From: Acanthaster planci
Taxonomy: Eukaryota > Echinodermata > Asteroidea > Valvatida > Acanthasteridae
DNA: 64,000 nt
Reading direction: 5' to 3'
NCBI RefSeq assembly: GCF_001949145.1
Contig: NW_019091396.1
Coordinates: forward strand, 721,851 to 785,850
The position numbers were made by a program, and so were the translations under genes. Positions 21,101-36,100 of this stretch are shown in pieces. Position 1 is the first letter of the stretch. Each line of letters opens with the position of its first letter. The notes beneath the pieces are model-generated. The model had not been told where the DNA came from and made no database searches. It worked only from the letters and a program-made list of their open reading frames with translations.

Positions 21101-24100
21101 GATGTAATCAGCTCAAGATTGTCTGTGGGGATTCTCACGCTGAACACATTACATTCACGGTAAATCAGTGTTCCAAAGTGTGAACTTTTCATTGAGAAAA
21201 AAATCCTGAAACAATGACGTTTGAATGTTTAGAAAAGTGAGTGCCAGTGTGGCACCGTTTCTACCTTCTCAATCGTTTGGGGGTCAAGAAGACACAAGAG
21301 TAGTCTCGTCCCATGTCAAAGGTCATGAGACTATGAGTTCTTTTGACTAGGTCAGAGAACAAGCTGCAAAGACCCCTGTAAACTACATTCAGCAAAGTTC
21401 CCAACTCTGTCAGGAGTAGAGATACAGATGAAGGAGTTTGTGCCTACACTGGAGTTGGATTTGCACAGACTTCAACAAGAAACACTGTCTGGAAGACACA
21501 GTGTTCATGTACCCTGCTTTGTGGCACGTGGATTACACATAACCGGGAGCCAATTTGAAAGAAATTTACTGAGCAGAGCAAACATCTCCTTGGCAAAAGT
21601 GGCTTACCAGCTATCCTCTAGCCCATACATTTGCTGAGAAGTATTTTGGCTTGGCAGCTCTATGAAATCGGGCCTGATTTTCATCAGAGTTCAAAACCCC
21701 TGGGAAGGCACGTCAGTGCAGCCCAATTGAAATAACAGCAACAGTATCCTTGATTTTATCTCTTCCAAGGGGATGCTGTGTGTTCATACATAATTTGTGC
21801 ATATTCAGAACCACATCGAGTATACATTTAGGCTTTCAGCTGCTTTCTACATGTACATGTAAGCTTAGGCTTGAAATTCTCTGTGCAATTTACCAAATCA
21901 CACATCCGTGTCTAACAGACGCATTTTCACAATGAGAACACTGGTGCCCAAAGCACACTGTATCCACTACGACTTGCTTGAGCTAGTCACAATTTTCGCG
22001 CCGAGTGACCAATCAGACGCCGAGGCCTTTTCCGTCTTACCTTTGGCTGTAGTCTAGTTCCCCATCCATTTCCCTCAGTTTCTGCTGCAGCTCTTCTGTG
22101 GCAAACGGCTCCTCCCTGGACTCGGTTCGTATCGTGATGTCCTCGACGTCCACGGGGGCACGGCCCTCCTCCTCCTCGGGACTCCGTGCGGGACTCTCAA
22201 ACTTGACGCTAGCGTCTAGCCGCTTGCTGCCGCCACTGCTGGCCGAGCTCAGCTTCCTGGGCGAGCTGCCACTGCTCATCTGCAGGGCCTCGCCATAGTG
22301 GGGCGGCGTGCTAGGGACGAGGTCTGGCCTGGCCACCTTGGGCTTGGCACCGCCTTTTCAGAAATTGGCAAAGAATATCAGAATTATTAATTTCTTATCC
22401 ACACTTATTTCAAAGATGCCGGGGTGGAGGGGAGATGTAAATTAATTTAGGGTTTTTTTCCCTGCCCGACGTGTATTTTAACACTGTATACTCAGTGTAT
22501 GCCCCCTTTCACATTTGGAGAAGTTATTAGAAAAGCCAAACAGATTTATCCCAATAAAGCTGATTTCGTAGGAAAAAACAGTAAGATGATTCAATCAAAA
22601 TGGATTCCAACTTCAACTTATATCCAACTTAAAACAATTTCTGAGTCTCTATTAGGTCATTAACAGACCATCCAACCATCTAACAAGTAACTATTAACAT
22701 GATTAAGATGGCCTGGAATTGAACATTTGGGAAACTGGAACTGGCTACGACAGGGAATTGATTCCTCAAAAAGTCAGGAATAATTTGCATTTCAGAGTGG
22801 AAACTGATCCTTTTCAGAATCAGTTGAACTTCCTCAAAGACTATTCCTACGGGCCTTCCTCCATATGAGCTACCCAAGTCTGCAGAAAGCTCAACCTCCA
22901 TTGGTAACATACAGGTACCTCAAAATGCACAGGTTTACCCATGTAATATTAAAAGGGGAGGTGTCTGCATTCAGTGAGGACGAACAGGATTTTTTGTGGC
23001 TTTTACTAGCTGCATGTGATCTTTTAATGCTTTCAGAATTATTCTCTTAAGTGTGTAATGATGCCAAGCTGCAATTTGCCCAATCACAGGTAGGCAACAA
23101 CTGCGACGGAGACATTGCAAAAGAAAGGTGTAAGGAATACCAGGAAGTGACAACATTTTGAACCAGGAAGTGTTGTGCAAACAAATTGGATATGGTTCAA
23201 TCTGTTTCTAATGCCTTTTACATTGTTTTACACACATAACGGTACTCCATACATCAGATCGCCGCATGATCCATGAAATATTCAGTGGCAACTGGGCGTG
23301 GTTTCACAATTGAATGGTGTCGTACTGACTGCGCTCAATCTTCCACAATGCTGATCCTGTACAAAGCATGCCACTCCTCTCTGCCTACACTCACCCTGTC
23401 CTCCTGGTGAAATGCCTGCTTCCAGCGTAGCCGACATGCTACCCCCATGCGATGAGTGTAATCGCTGCTGGTCACTCAGTTCGGCCGGGACTGTGCGCGC
23501 TCTAGGTCTGCTGCCCCCTACTGATGGAGTGTAATTAAAACCTCTTCGTTTAGAGGGAGAATGTTTCGAAGCTGTGGGCAGAACAGAAAAATTCAGGGGA
23601 AAATTATTTCATTCCTCTTGGCACTCCTGGCTTTTCCTGTGTTCAGACAATTTCATATATTTTAGTTCTTTTTCCTTGATGGAGTTTTAGTGGACAGTGT
23701 GTAAAGCGGGCTCCTCATACAAGGCGTCACACAATGAAATTTAATACTTTTTACGAATGTTTAAATTGATTTCTTGCTACTGTAGTTGTTTTGTTTCTTT
23801 GGGGAAGTTTTACTTAAAAAAATATAAAGTAAAATGAAAATAAAAATAACAAGCATGACAAACAGAACAAAAGTGGAACAAATTGAAAAGTAAATTTAAG
23901 TCAAAAATTAGAAACAAAATTAAAATAAAAAACAAATGTGAAATCAAAATGGAGGGGGCCAAATGAAGTGTGGCATTAGTTATTTTTTTGGCATATGAAA
24001 AACTTCATTAAATTGCCCGCCCGTCATGTTAACATGAACATGTTCTCTCATTTCCTTTAGGTTTTACCAGTTTTGTTAACAGACAATAAAAATGGAATGG

Positions 24101-27100
24101 TGTCAACACACAATTACAAAGGGTCACATGTGTGCATTAGTGAAATATGATTAAAATATGATTTTAAAAAGTGAACGCATTATTGTGAGGATTTGCTTCA
24201 GGGCTGAGTTGTTAGGAGGGTAGGACAGTTTACCCAACTACTCTGGGTTGTAGGACACAGCTTGGCATACAAAGAATGCAGCCACAGAGCCATCCATTGT
24301 GTGTTTCAACTCCCTCCAACCAACATGAGTGTAGTGCATTTATGAATGAAGGTCAATCCACTAAGTTAAGAACCAACGCAACCTAGACTCCATGGGCTAT
24401 GTGCGCATTTCTTCTCTAGCCCCTGGTCGTGTAGAATAGGCAAATGATGCTGACTGGCTCCTCAGGAAGAATATACATAAATGTCACATAAATCGCACGA
24501 GTATTTCAAAAGCAACACCCTCGCACCCAGCTATTCTCCTGCAGGTTACAAACTCGTAACTTTCCAGCTGGCATAAACACATTGACTACAGTCCTAATTT
24601 AAATCTAAACAGTGGGATTTTTAAATGGTACAATACCAGGGGTTAAGATTGAGCAAGACATGGTGGGAACCAACATGGTGCAGCAAGATCACATCCATGG
24701 GAACGAGGTGGGAAGCAACCAAAATCATGTCAAGCTTCATGCAGTTTTTTTTGGCTTTGTGTCCGGGACTTCAGTTTTCCCAAGCCATTTGAAACACACG
24801 TGTAACCCTTTTTTTCCCTTCTAAGAGACGGTAAAAATATTGCAAATGCATGCATACAAAGCAGGGTTAATTGGGAATGGTTTCAACTCAAGGGGAAACT
24901 GAAATGGCCTTTGGAATACCTTTTTCCATTTCTAATAATACCTGCAGCTGTACGATGTACATGGTAATACTTAAATGCACATATTGCATGGTACAGGCAG
25001 GTAACTTGGACATCGTCAAAAAACGAGGAAATTTCAATCTTTACAGGACTTTGAACAGTTATTTCATGGATGGATTTGCGCCGGGGAAACGTAAATTAAT
25101 TTTGGATTTTTGCCCTGCCCGACGTGTATTTTAACACTACATACTCAGCGTATGCCCCCGAAGGATTATTTCCATTTTCAACAGCATCAATGTGAAGTAA
25201 AAAACGAGGAAATCAGCTGATCTGAGGAAAGGCTGCATGCCTGATGGTAAATGTGGTAATGTATAAAATACACATATTGTATGGCTACTGCATTATCATT
25301 TCGACAGAAAACTTTTAAAGAGTCTAATATTCAGACAGGTATGCTTCAGACATGCATAACTACACTCTGTAGGCTGTGCAATGCAGACAACTATAAAAAG
25401 AAACTATCCCAAGAAACATCACTTCCTTTTGAAACTGTATACATGGTACATGTACATATAAATATATTCAGCCCAACATCAACATTGGACTACTGAAACT
25501 ACCAAATCATACCTTCACTACTACTCTTCTGCAATCAATACCGGGGAGGGAAAGAAAGTTGTCCTTGTCTTACTCTGAGTTGACAATTTTAGGGGGATTT
25601 TATTACAATGTCACAACAGTGATGTGCTCATTTTGCACAAGGCGTGGCATACATTTTGTATGCAAATAAGAGACATGCACTGTGGTGCAGTAAATTTCAC
25701 CGTAAACATAAAATTTAAAACAAAAAGTGTAATCATGCAAGGCGGGAAATTTTCATCTTTTTTGTAAATTCAAAAGAGCAGTGTATTCAAGGGAAAAGTT
25801 ACAAATAGTTATTCTTCAATGAAAAAATGAGTATCCTAAGGAACGCTTCACAAATTTCATTGTGAAAACTGTTCACACGTTCTCAAGGAATTCCTTCGGA
25901 AAATACCCAGGATACCCAAGGCAGTGTGCACTATGCAGCTCATTCACGTGAAAAGAACAGCCATATAAAGTACACAAACAAATCACTTTGGGTGCAGACT
26001 TATGAAAATAATCGACACCTGCTTATTATGAAAGTTAACCATTCATGGGTAAAACAGAACCCCGGATGACACCAAAAGCTAAATTTAAAAATTAGGGTGA
26101 GAACAAAAAGGATCATTTGCAAGGAGATTTTTACCATTTCTAACAGAATTGTTACGGGGTTCACTCGGCATTCATGCAATCAAAACAGGTCAGTCGCGTC
26201 CAAGGTAAAAACAAAATTAAAAAAGAAAGCAGGCAAAACAAACTGTGAAATGGAGCTCAAATGACAAGAAAGCAGCTAAACCAAATAGTACAGTCTATGT
26301 TCATTTCATGGCGAAAACATGGTTGGCATGGAGACGGGCATCCTTCCTAGAAGATGTCCACTGACTGGCAACCACGTCAACTGTAATAATTTAACTCTGT
26401 TATGTACATGTAGCTATGTGCATTAAGAATACCATAATTCCTCTGTCCCGTTGGTACCCGTGTCACAATCAAACCAGTTTAAGTCCCATATTAAATATAT
26501 TTTTTTCTGTCTGTTTGCCATTAAACTTTCTTCTTGCCATAAATCAAACATTTGGGAAGTTTGACCATACTTGGAGGAAAAATATTTGGATGGTGGTTTG
26601 AGGTTATTGACATACGTCAGGTGAAGAGACGTAGACCAGACTGTGTCAGAAATACTCTAGAACTTCTTTTGGGATTCTCATCTTCTGAAAATATTGTATA
26701 ATATTAATCTGTATTTACTGTTCTTTTGGGGGCTGTCATCTTTATATACCTGTGAAGTGTTTCTCAGTTTAATGACGTGATGCTTTGTGTGTCGCCAGAA
26801 ACTTCAACAAAACTTCAACTAAAAACATTTTCCACCTGGTGAACTCTAAAGACCAACTGTCAACGTATACACACATTTCTTTGCAAAGAGTACTGGAACA
26901 GTAGTTTATTCTGCTTTGGTGAAGCCTTATTTTGGCATGAGAAAATGATTTGAAAAAGCATGGCATCAAGTTGAAATTTACTTTTCCTTTTGAGAAAAAG
27001 AAATTAAACAAAGACATCAATTTCACTTCTAATTAACCAAGCAATTTTAGTAGGCAAACATGCATATTGACTAATATATTTCCTAACAAAAAAAAGTAGT

Positions 27101-30100
27101 GATTTCAAGAAAGAAGGAAAGGATTATACTGTTTCACTTTTAATCTCCACTCACACTTATCAGGCATTCGCACAAAGAACTTTTGTATGTTTTGGATGCT
27201 TGTTTATGCACTTTAACATAACGAACACACGTACGGAGCAAAAATCAGTCAGGGCTTTGGTCACTCCTAAAGACCAAAGCCTTGTCCGTGTGGAAAATCT
27301 ATTTGGGGTCTGCTTTCAAATGGGTTTTCTTATGGCATCACTTTCTGTGGTCCCGTGACCATTGTACATGTAATAGGCAGTGACTGGTCCTTCCGTGCAT
27401 AGGTCTTGCGGTGGCAATCAGGCTAGCCCGAAAGCCCGGCTTTGTTGCAGTTACAGTGAAGCATCGTTTATGAAGTGAGCCGCGCAGCGTGAGTGCCATG
27501 GAAGCGGATCGAGAGTGAAAAGACAATGTGCGCTTGGCAGTGTGGTTTCTTGGTCCCTTTTTGCACTTTTTGAGACAATTTGGACTTAAGCGGGATTTTG
27601 GTCATTGGTAATTCGACTTACGGAAGTATTTATGTACACAAACACCAATTCTTTTGACGGGAACAAAGCATCACTCTGAGATAAGTAGACTTTCGACTTA
27701 GCTAAGTTTGACGTATTGAGGTTTTGTTTTACCTTATTGGTTGAACAGGTACACAATGTACGCTCACCACCTGTGCGCGAACATGGTGCCAAAGCAGGGA
27801 TTTCTTTGGATGAAGGGAAGGGGTGAAGACGGGGGTGTGGGAACTTACGTGGCAATTTCCTGAAGACTGATTTGGACATGAATTCTTGAAAGCGCGAGGC
27901 ATAAAAGCTGGGTCTGTGGACAGATACTGTGTCCCCATCGTGGACCATACTCTTCCACGTGTGCTCCAACTTCTTTACCAATCTGCAGTTGGAAGAACGG
28001 ACAAAAAGCAGGGACGAGAACGTGTGAAGCCATTCATTCATATCATAGCACTTCTCCACATCTTCTGATCCAACACATGTTTTACATGTATGTCCACTTT
28101 GGGCCAAATTTTCCTCAAAGCCTCATTTGTTTCCAGTCCAATTTCTGCTTAGTGTCGTAACAATAGCTTAAAGACTTGTCTGGAGCTATTAGAGCGGTGA
28201 TGTCATGCTTTGTTTACATGTACACGTTGCTATGGTAGTAAGGTCGGACGTAGTCGATTGTGCCCCAACAGGAAAGCACATGTGCATGTAAACAATGCAT
28301 GCCGTCATTGTTTCACGTCTATTGGAGACTGAGCACGGATGAATGTCTACACACAAAGGAACTACTGATGGAAATTGGAATATCCTGAATAGTAAAATAT
28401 CCAAATAGATCGTAATGGGTAACCTTTCCCTACCACCATAGGAGAATAATAACTGCACCCATGTTTGTTACTGCCTTGAGTGACTAACTGAAGAGACATT
28501 TAAGACCCATTAGTCACATAGTCACAAGTGCCGATGGCAACCCTCTAGTTTGGAAACGTGTGGCTTTGAATCAAAGCCAAGTTACTACATGTAAATAGGC
28601 ATATCGACTTCGATAATAAAAATGAAATTAGTTTTGTCAGTACCCACGTGGTACATGCGTTCCTAATATGCTTTCAACTAATGAAAATGGTTTTTCAGAA
28701 GTCCAAAGGGTTTGTTGTTTGAAAAGAATGCTGTGTGTGCTACAGTACCGTGTGCCCAATCCATCACATTATGATGCATTCATGTAATTATACACATAAC
28801 GACAGCTTACTCACTTGAAACATTGCAAAATGTCGATAATTCCTATAAAGAGGTCTAGCCGTTCTCCCTTAGAATTCTTGGCTGGAATACCACCGCTCCT
28901 GTCATCAAGGAAACACATAAGACCAATAATCCATCAACTGATTAATACCTTAAGCAAAATGGGTTTGAGTAAACAGACCTTTTCAATAAGCACCGTCGAT
29001 TATAGATAATTGCCGATACTGATATATCAGTGGCCTTATCAGTGGCCCGAAATCAATAATATTGATATATGTCGAATTTTTTTGAAGAATATAAGTTTTC
29101 AAGCTCAAAACCAATGGCATAATGCCAAACACCTTTTGCGGATAGGCAGCTTTGGCCCCCACTAATTGGTCCCAATCGTGCAGCGATAAGTCTGCTGGAA
29201 TTCGCGAGCTTTTTAAATCTTCCCTAAAAACAAAAGAGCACCTGACGACACTGACAACCTGTGGTCAGAACGGTATATTCAAATGCAAAGGCACGCATAC
29301 TTCGGCCAGTCTGTGATCTGAGCAGCTGGCTTCATTGCTTCCCAAGATTGGACAGTAAGCTCCTCCTTCAACCAATCACCTTTGATGAAACTGCTCCGCC
29401 CACAATAAGACATGAATATACATCACCCAAACTAATGTGTGTATATACAAGGCACAGGAATCTGATGCATCATTCATACAAGTTCAGGGGAGAGCTATTT
29501 CTTAACCACTCGATGATTTTGCCTGGTGTCATATATACAAAAAGTACACACAGAAGTACCAGGCAAAATTCACTAAGGTTGAAGTCACAGCCACATGTAA
29601 AACAGTCTTCAAGCTTCCTGGCTTCTGGCTGTCAAAGCTCCGCTGCACTGCGCAGGCAATAACCAATGAGGTTTGGTACCCAGACCTTACTTTTCAACTG
29701 TGTTTTTTTAAAGGTACTGGTAGTCTGTTCTCCATACCAATACTGTCCAGTGGTATTCTGGGAATTTACAAACTACATGTCAATGACGCTGCTGTACATA
29801 AATCACATTGATTGTGATGGCCTGTTACTGCAATATGTATGTTTATGCAAAAATTGACCGACTCGAATTTCAGGAGACAATGTGAAAAGATTTGTTTGAA
29901 AAATTAATTCATAAGCAATAAAACAAACTGAACAGGAATGTATTTGTGAGTGGATCCCACAAAATGAGTCGTAAGCCTTTTCTTCCAGAGTGTTTGTTCA
30001 GAGTTGAGGAAACTCAACTTCCTTTTGATGAATCACTCCACCTGTCATCCTGATGAAAATGGACATTTTTAATGTGGGTGAAAAATGTTGAAGGTTCCTA

Positions 30101-33100
30101 TTGATTTACACTTTGCAAGATTCTATTGAAGGCCTATAACTCAAAAGTGCCTCTGGTGACTGCTGAGTCATTTTGTCGGAAATTTTAGGAGGCATGTCAG
30201 GAGGGGCATTTCTGTCCACCTCAGGTTGGGAGGCAGTCAAATGAGTGGCTTACCTCCAAGTCACTTAAGCACGGAAAACACCATGAAATCCACAGCGCAT
30301 GCTTTTTAGTGCATTAATCCTAGATAAGCTTTGTAGTGGTCATATTTTAGACAGTGACAAAACTTCCTGGCTAGCGGGGAGCTTGCAAGGAGTCGGGTCA
30401 GCCACTGAGATACACATGTAGCTCCAATCACATAATGCTACTCGCCTATTAACTGTGGGCTTATTTACATTCACATGGATCCAGATTGGGATCAGTGATA
30501 CAATGTTCAGATGTTGGTTCACTAACACCAGAACCTGCGTAATGGATGGAGCAACCCAACGTTGCGATCACGGATCAAGATTTGGCTCTGCGTGAAACAA
30601 ACAGGGCCTGTATTGGCTGGCACAGTGGTACTTTCCTCGTTCTCCACCTCTACCGCCAGGATTCGAAACCCACCTCGGTAAACCCTGTGGATTCGATTTT
30701 ATCTAATCTGACTCTCTGGGTTTCCCCAGAATGATTGGTTCTTTGGTTTTCTCCCACCTGCAAAAATGATTGGTGTTCAGTGTTCTCATCTCCACAGGTT
30801 TCTTTAGGGTTGGGAACCACAAAGCGATGGGTGCTTTTGATCAATCCTTGGTTTCATCAGCAAAAACAATTAGTAATTGCTTTTCACATATCTTTGGGAG
30901 GTTTAAACATGAAAAAGTTACGATAGCTTTGAGATTTAATCTTCAGTTAGTATGTACAAGGTTGGGTGCAGAAGCCTACACTGCTAATAACGGGAGATAA
31001 AACATCTCAATTTTCGGACAAAATTTTCATGCTTCACTCCTAGGAAAAAAGTCTGGGGAGAAAATCCAGAAAATACTTCTGGAAATAAGAATTATTGTCT
31101 TATATTTGGAAATGCTTATGGTGAGGCCACAAAAATTTTTCCCAACAATATCTTAGCACAAAGTGTTTTTTAGGAAATTGCATTCTTACGGTTCTTCTTC
31201 ATCTTCCTGCGTCAGCGACTGCTTCGTGTGGCCCTGGATGGCTTCCCTAGTGGTGGAGAACGCCGGCCGCTTGGACTTGTTGAGATAGGACTTGGACCGC
31301 TCCAGCTTGTGTGGAGTCTTCTCCCCGCTAATGTGGTGGTCCTCCGTCGAGCCCGAGTCAGACAGGCTCCTCAGCATGGCTGGCCGGGAGGTCTGCTGCT
31401 GTTGCTGCTGTTGTTGCTGTGTGTCTGACGTCCGTGACTTGGCGTTGCCGTCTGTACTGTTGTTTTCGTTTTGCTGGAGGAACGAGACCAGTTTCATTTG
31501 AGCACACTGCTACTGTTGAAATGGGACTCAATGACACTATTCACGTTTTGCATGCTGCAGCCATAGGCATGCAAAGCCTTGATCTGGCAGCTGGTTCAGT
31601 CAGATCCCATGTACATGTATGTTGCTTAGTACATGTAATTTGCCTCAGCTCATTCTGTTGCCTCAGCTCTTATGCCACGCGATTGGACAATATTTCAAAA
31701 GCTGTGGTGACGCGATTCTGACGTAATTCTACAAGCTGCCAGTTCAAGGCTCTGCATGCCAATGGCTGCAGTATGCAAAGAGCAAATACCGTTTGTTATG
31801 ACACCGGCATAAACGTATAGCCTCCAAGTGGATAAATTTATCGTATTAATTTGTAGAAAGCTTTAATACTCGGTAGTTACCACGTATATCTCACAACAAA
31901 TCTAGTCTTTTTGTTTAATACTGATATTCTTTCATTTACTGGTTCACCATGGGGCCATTCACAGTCAACATGTGTGACCAGATCCCACAAAATGGATAGA
32001 TGGGTGACACAGGTTGGAACACACTAAAGATCTGTCTGTGAGGTAGTCTTGTCAGTGATGCCATAAGCCTATTTGAAGCGTGGAAGGACACAATCCGCCT
32101 CGTGAAGAAGCACCCCCTCATTGGTTGAAAAGAGCCATGTTGGTTGGGAGTGTTCATATTGCTGGTAGCAATGCCACCGTGACGCGTGCATTTAAAAGTA
32201 GCTTATGAACCAGCAAAGTGAAGTTCTGACCAAAGGAGCCTCTGTTGCTGGGAAACAATTGCATCCTCTCTGGGTCCAGCTTGGGGCAGTCAGGAGGGCA
32301 CCATTTGAAGTGGGTAAAGTTTAGAGTAAACACAAAAGATTTCACCTAAATTAAATAGCGCCCTCCTATTGTGCCCGCCATACCTCAATTAGGCTAATGA
32401 GGCCATGTCACCCTGATACCAAGGTCAACCTAGGATCAATGTGACTCTGGTTTTCAGGTGTTGTGATCAATTCATCACAAATATGTTTATCACAAACCAT
32501 CAAATCTCAAGACAAGTGTCAAGATTACACCAGGTGTTGAAGTACAAGTTGTTGCAAGCCCTATTTTCACGAACAATTAACGTGCTGCGCATTACCTTGT
32601 CTTTTTCTGCTTGTTCCACATTGTGAATTGCAACCAATAAACTGTAGTCCATAATCTTGAAGCTTTCTAGAACCTACATTTATAAATGAAGAAATTAACA
32701 TACAAATGAAAGTAAGAGAATTTAAAGTGCTAATTCATGTGCTTCATACATTCAAGAAAAACTTTTGCAACAAATGTTAACTTCTAAATAAAGGTGTGTA
32801 CTCTATGGGTATGAATCATCTGTGATCTTTCATGTAAATCCATAATACTTGGGGCCAGTCATACACAGAAAAANNNNNNNNNNNNNNNNNNNNNNNNNNN
32901 NNNNNNNNNNNNNNNNNNNNNNNNNNNNNNNNNNNNNNNNNNNNNNNNNNNNNNNNNNNNNNNNNNNNNNNNNNNNNNNNNNNNNNNNNNNNNNNNNNNN
33001 NNNNNNNNNNNNNNNNNNNNNNNNNNNNNNNNNNNNNNNNNNNNNNNNNNNNNNNNNNNNNNNNNNNNNNNNNNNNNNNNNNNNNNNNNNNNNNNNNNNN

Positions 33101-36100
33101 NNNNNNNNNNNNNNNNNNNNNNNNNNNNNNNNNNNNNNNNNNNNNNNNNNNNNNNNNNNNNNNNNNNNNNNNNNNNNNNNNNNNNNNNNNNNNNNNNNNN
33201 NNNNNNNNNNNNNNNNNNNNNNNNNNNNNNNNNNNNNNNNNNNNNNNNNNNNNNNNNNNNNNNNNNNNNNNNNNNNNNNNNNNNNNNNNNNNNNNNNNNN
33301 NNNNNNNNNNNNNNNNNNNNNNNNNNNNNNNNNNNNNNNNNNNNNNNNNNNNNNNNNNNNNNNNNNNNNNNNNNNNNNNNNNNNNNNNNNNNNNNNNNNN
33401 NNNNNNNNNNNNNNNNNNNNNNNNNNNNNNNNNNNNNNNNNNNNNNNNNNNNNNNNNNNNNNNNNNNNNNNNNNNNNNNNNNNNNNNNNNNNNNNNNNNN
33501 NNNNNNNNNNNNNNNNNNNNNNNNNNNNNNNNNNNNNNNNNNNNNNNNNNNNNNNNNNNNNNNNNNNNNNNNNNNNNNNNNNNNNNNNNNNNNNNNNNNN
33601 NNNNNNNNNNNNNNNNNNNNNNNNNNNNNNNNNNNNNNNNNNNNNNNNNNNNNNNNNNNNNNNNNNNNNNNNNNNNNNNNNNNNNNNNNNNNNNNNNNNN
33701 NNNNNNNNNNNNNNNNNNNNNNNNNNNNNNNNNNNNNNNNNNNNNNNNNNNNNNNNNNNNNNNAAACCTTGCTGAGACCTCCATAAGATTCTTTGTGGAT
33801 GTACTTTACTTCCAGGAAGAATGATGCCTGTGTGAAATAACAATGGCTGGGTTCCCCTTCCCACATTCATGCTCAACACATAAAACGTCTGGGCAACAGT
33901 TTTGCTTAGTAGCTCAATTGGGATTGGGAGATACAAGATAAATCACAAATTTCAAATTTCCAGTCTTTTTGCCCTGGCCATCAAAATCAAATACTGTGCC
34001 ATGCATGTGCATGCATGTGCATGCATGCATACCTCATAAGTTTCCAGTTGAAAAGGCTACTATTGAACAACAAATTTGTGCCAGGAGCAGTAGTATGATT
34101 TTTATGCTAAATATACCAAATTTATAAAACAAAATACTACAGCCAAGGTATGTTACAAAGTTGGACTGCAAACATGCTGATCTTTGGTGGTTGTTTTGCT
34201 ACGATTTTGCCAAGATTTGTTTGCCCATATCAGTGCACCAAATTGAGACTGGACAGAGCAAAAGACAAACAAGGTACAGTATCTTTTCCTTTTGCAGCAG
34301 AAGCTCCCATCAATTTTTTCTGCGTATTCAGTTTCACAAAGTCAGAGAGCACAGTAAAGACTAGATCATGAAACTGATTGGATTCAAGTCCAACCTCTAG
34401 GTTCTGTAACATGAAGTTCCAACGGGTAAGCGCTCACCCTACAATCCCTCTGGAGGGTCTTGATCAGGGCATTAAAGGTCGTGGTGTCCAGTAGCAGGCC
34501 TTCTGTGTGCTCCTCAATGAAGTCCAGGTCCTTGAACGTAGGCAGCGTCTTTTGCCGCTCAGCCTTGGAGGCCTTGCGCTTGTAGGTGGAACCCTTCAGG
34601 TCAAACTTCTCGTGCATGGTCACGCTGGAGGGTACCAGGTTGTTCATGACCACCAGCCGGATGTTGCGGCCACCGCTCTGGTAGGTGTAGAGGCCGTAGA
34701 ACTTAGGCAGCAGCGTTCGTGGATTTTGATTCAGGTTCTAGGGTGAACAGGAGGAGATAGGTAACACATTTTGTGCATTCCACGATGTTCCCCCAATTTT
34801 TTTTTTTTTTACCAGAGCCTTCTTGTACTTCAAAGAACCTATCTCTGATACATGTCACAAAGTTCTTAACAAACTCAGTTCTTACTGTATTAAATTTCTG
34901 TTCCATTTCCCAAATACAACCATGTGTTTTACAACTTGAAAGATTCTGCAATAGTCAATCTCACATTGGCTGTAGGCCCCGTTGATATCGTATTTTGGCC
35001 GATACCAATATATAGGTTTTATATCGAAAATTATAGTAATGTGATGATGCACTTTCGTATTTTGTAATAAAGTTTGTTCCACAGTAGTAATATTTTTGAT
35101 ATACTTTTCAATATTGATGTTTTTGAAGTTTTGATATTTTTGACATTTCTCCAAATCCGATATTTTTGATGTATCAATATTACCAAATAACCAACATCAG
35201 CGATATTGATATAAAACCCACAGATAATATCAATATATCGACAGTGCTTAATTGGCTGACTTGTCTAAATATGAACACTGAGATTTTGAACTTACATGTA
35301 CCATATAATACATGAGCAAAAAGTCAGCTGCCTTGAGTTGTACAAAATACACCCTGGATGTATCTAAATGAAATCACTATATCCCAGTGTCACAACCTAG
35401 ATTCTACCTAGTAACTATAGAAAATTCTCAAAGCAACACAACTCCTTAAGTTGTAACCCTGGACAAACAATGATTATGAACCTTACGCCAACAAATCTCC
35501 ACTTACAAGTGTCCTGACCAAACCTGACCAGTGACCTAACAAATGTTGGTTCCATACATGTACAAGATCCTAGAGAGCCTCAGCCTCCTTGTGGGGGTAC
35601 CCTTGGATTACACAGGATTTAAACCTTGACCTAACAGTTTTGCCACCATATTTTCTGGGATTCCGATGCAGAATTAACCAGCTGGCCAACTTACCATGTA
35701 GTACCCTGGAAGAAGCTTCTGTAGAAAGTCTGCCTCCTTGTGCTGCACCGTCTTGATGATGAACTCGTCATCATCAGTGAGATAAAACACGCTGCCACTG
35801 GCCCCTGGGTTGGACAGCTCCCGCAACGGCTGGTCTACTAGGGATATCTAAAAAGAAAATTGATTTAGAAAGATTGAACAATAGTGCGAACAATAAGGGT
35901 CAGAAAATAAACTCATCTGAACAACTTCTTAATAGATTTTGTGAAGGGATTTTCCAGTCCAAGTCATAGGTGTATACAGTAAGAAGGAAAAACCATAGCA
36001 AGATCTCACTGAGGTCTAGCCCTTGAAGTCAAGTGTTCAGCCTCACTGAAGTTGAATGGTACCGGTTGCTAAACTTTGCACCTTTCTGGAAAAGGGAAGG

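Larger units (their letters stand above)
18162..22040 (-). other. PIP5K1 intron 13
   Basis: Donor AG|GTAAGA, phase 2. It contains the CT microsatellite, the 603-bp TTAA-flanked element (19050-19652) and the 255-bp foldback (20732-20986). No gene seen. Confidence 0.85.
23572..27848 (-). other. PIP5K1 intron 11
   Basis: About 4.3 kb, phase 1. Contains a half copy of the palindrome family at 25091-25164 and a perfect 10-bp hairpin (27253-27281). No exon or gene recognised. Confidence 0.85.
28899..31189 (-). other. PIP5K1 intron 9
   Basis: 2.3 kb, phase 2. Holds the repeats at 30462-30560 and 30620-30860 and a fragment of the 14149 foldback family near 30130. Around 28990-29070 there are ATTGATATAT/GATATATCAG palindromic stretches. 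No gene. Confidence 0.8.
32674..34437 (-). other. PIP5K1 intron 7 with assembly gap
   Basis: 1.76 kb, phase 0. It includes the N run 32874-33763. Exons 7 and 8 join in frame without anything from the gap (QRDCR|VLESFK), so no constitutive coding exon need be missing. Confidence 0.85.

Noticed and set aside
27849..27982. Loss of the type I specificity residue in the activation loop (Ser in FYASRF where vertebrates have Glu or Asp)
   Set aside because: The specificity Glu is the one in KKLEH, which is intact; the other position varies within the family.
32874..33763. The PIP5K1 MDYSLL exon missing in the gap
   Set aside because: That exon is present at 32596-32673, and exons 7 and 8 join in frame.
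32816..33936. Open frames of 300 or more residues crossing 32874-33763
   Set aside because: They consist almost entirely of unknown bases in the assembly gap.
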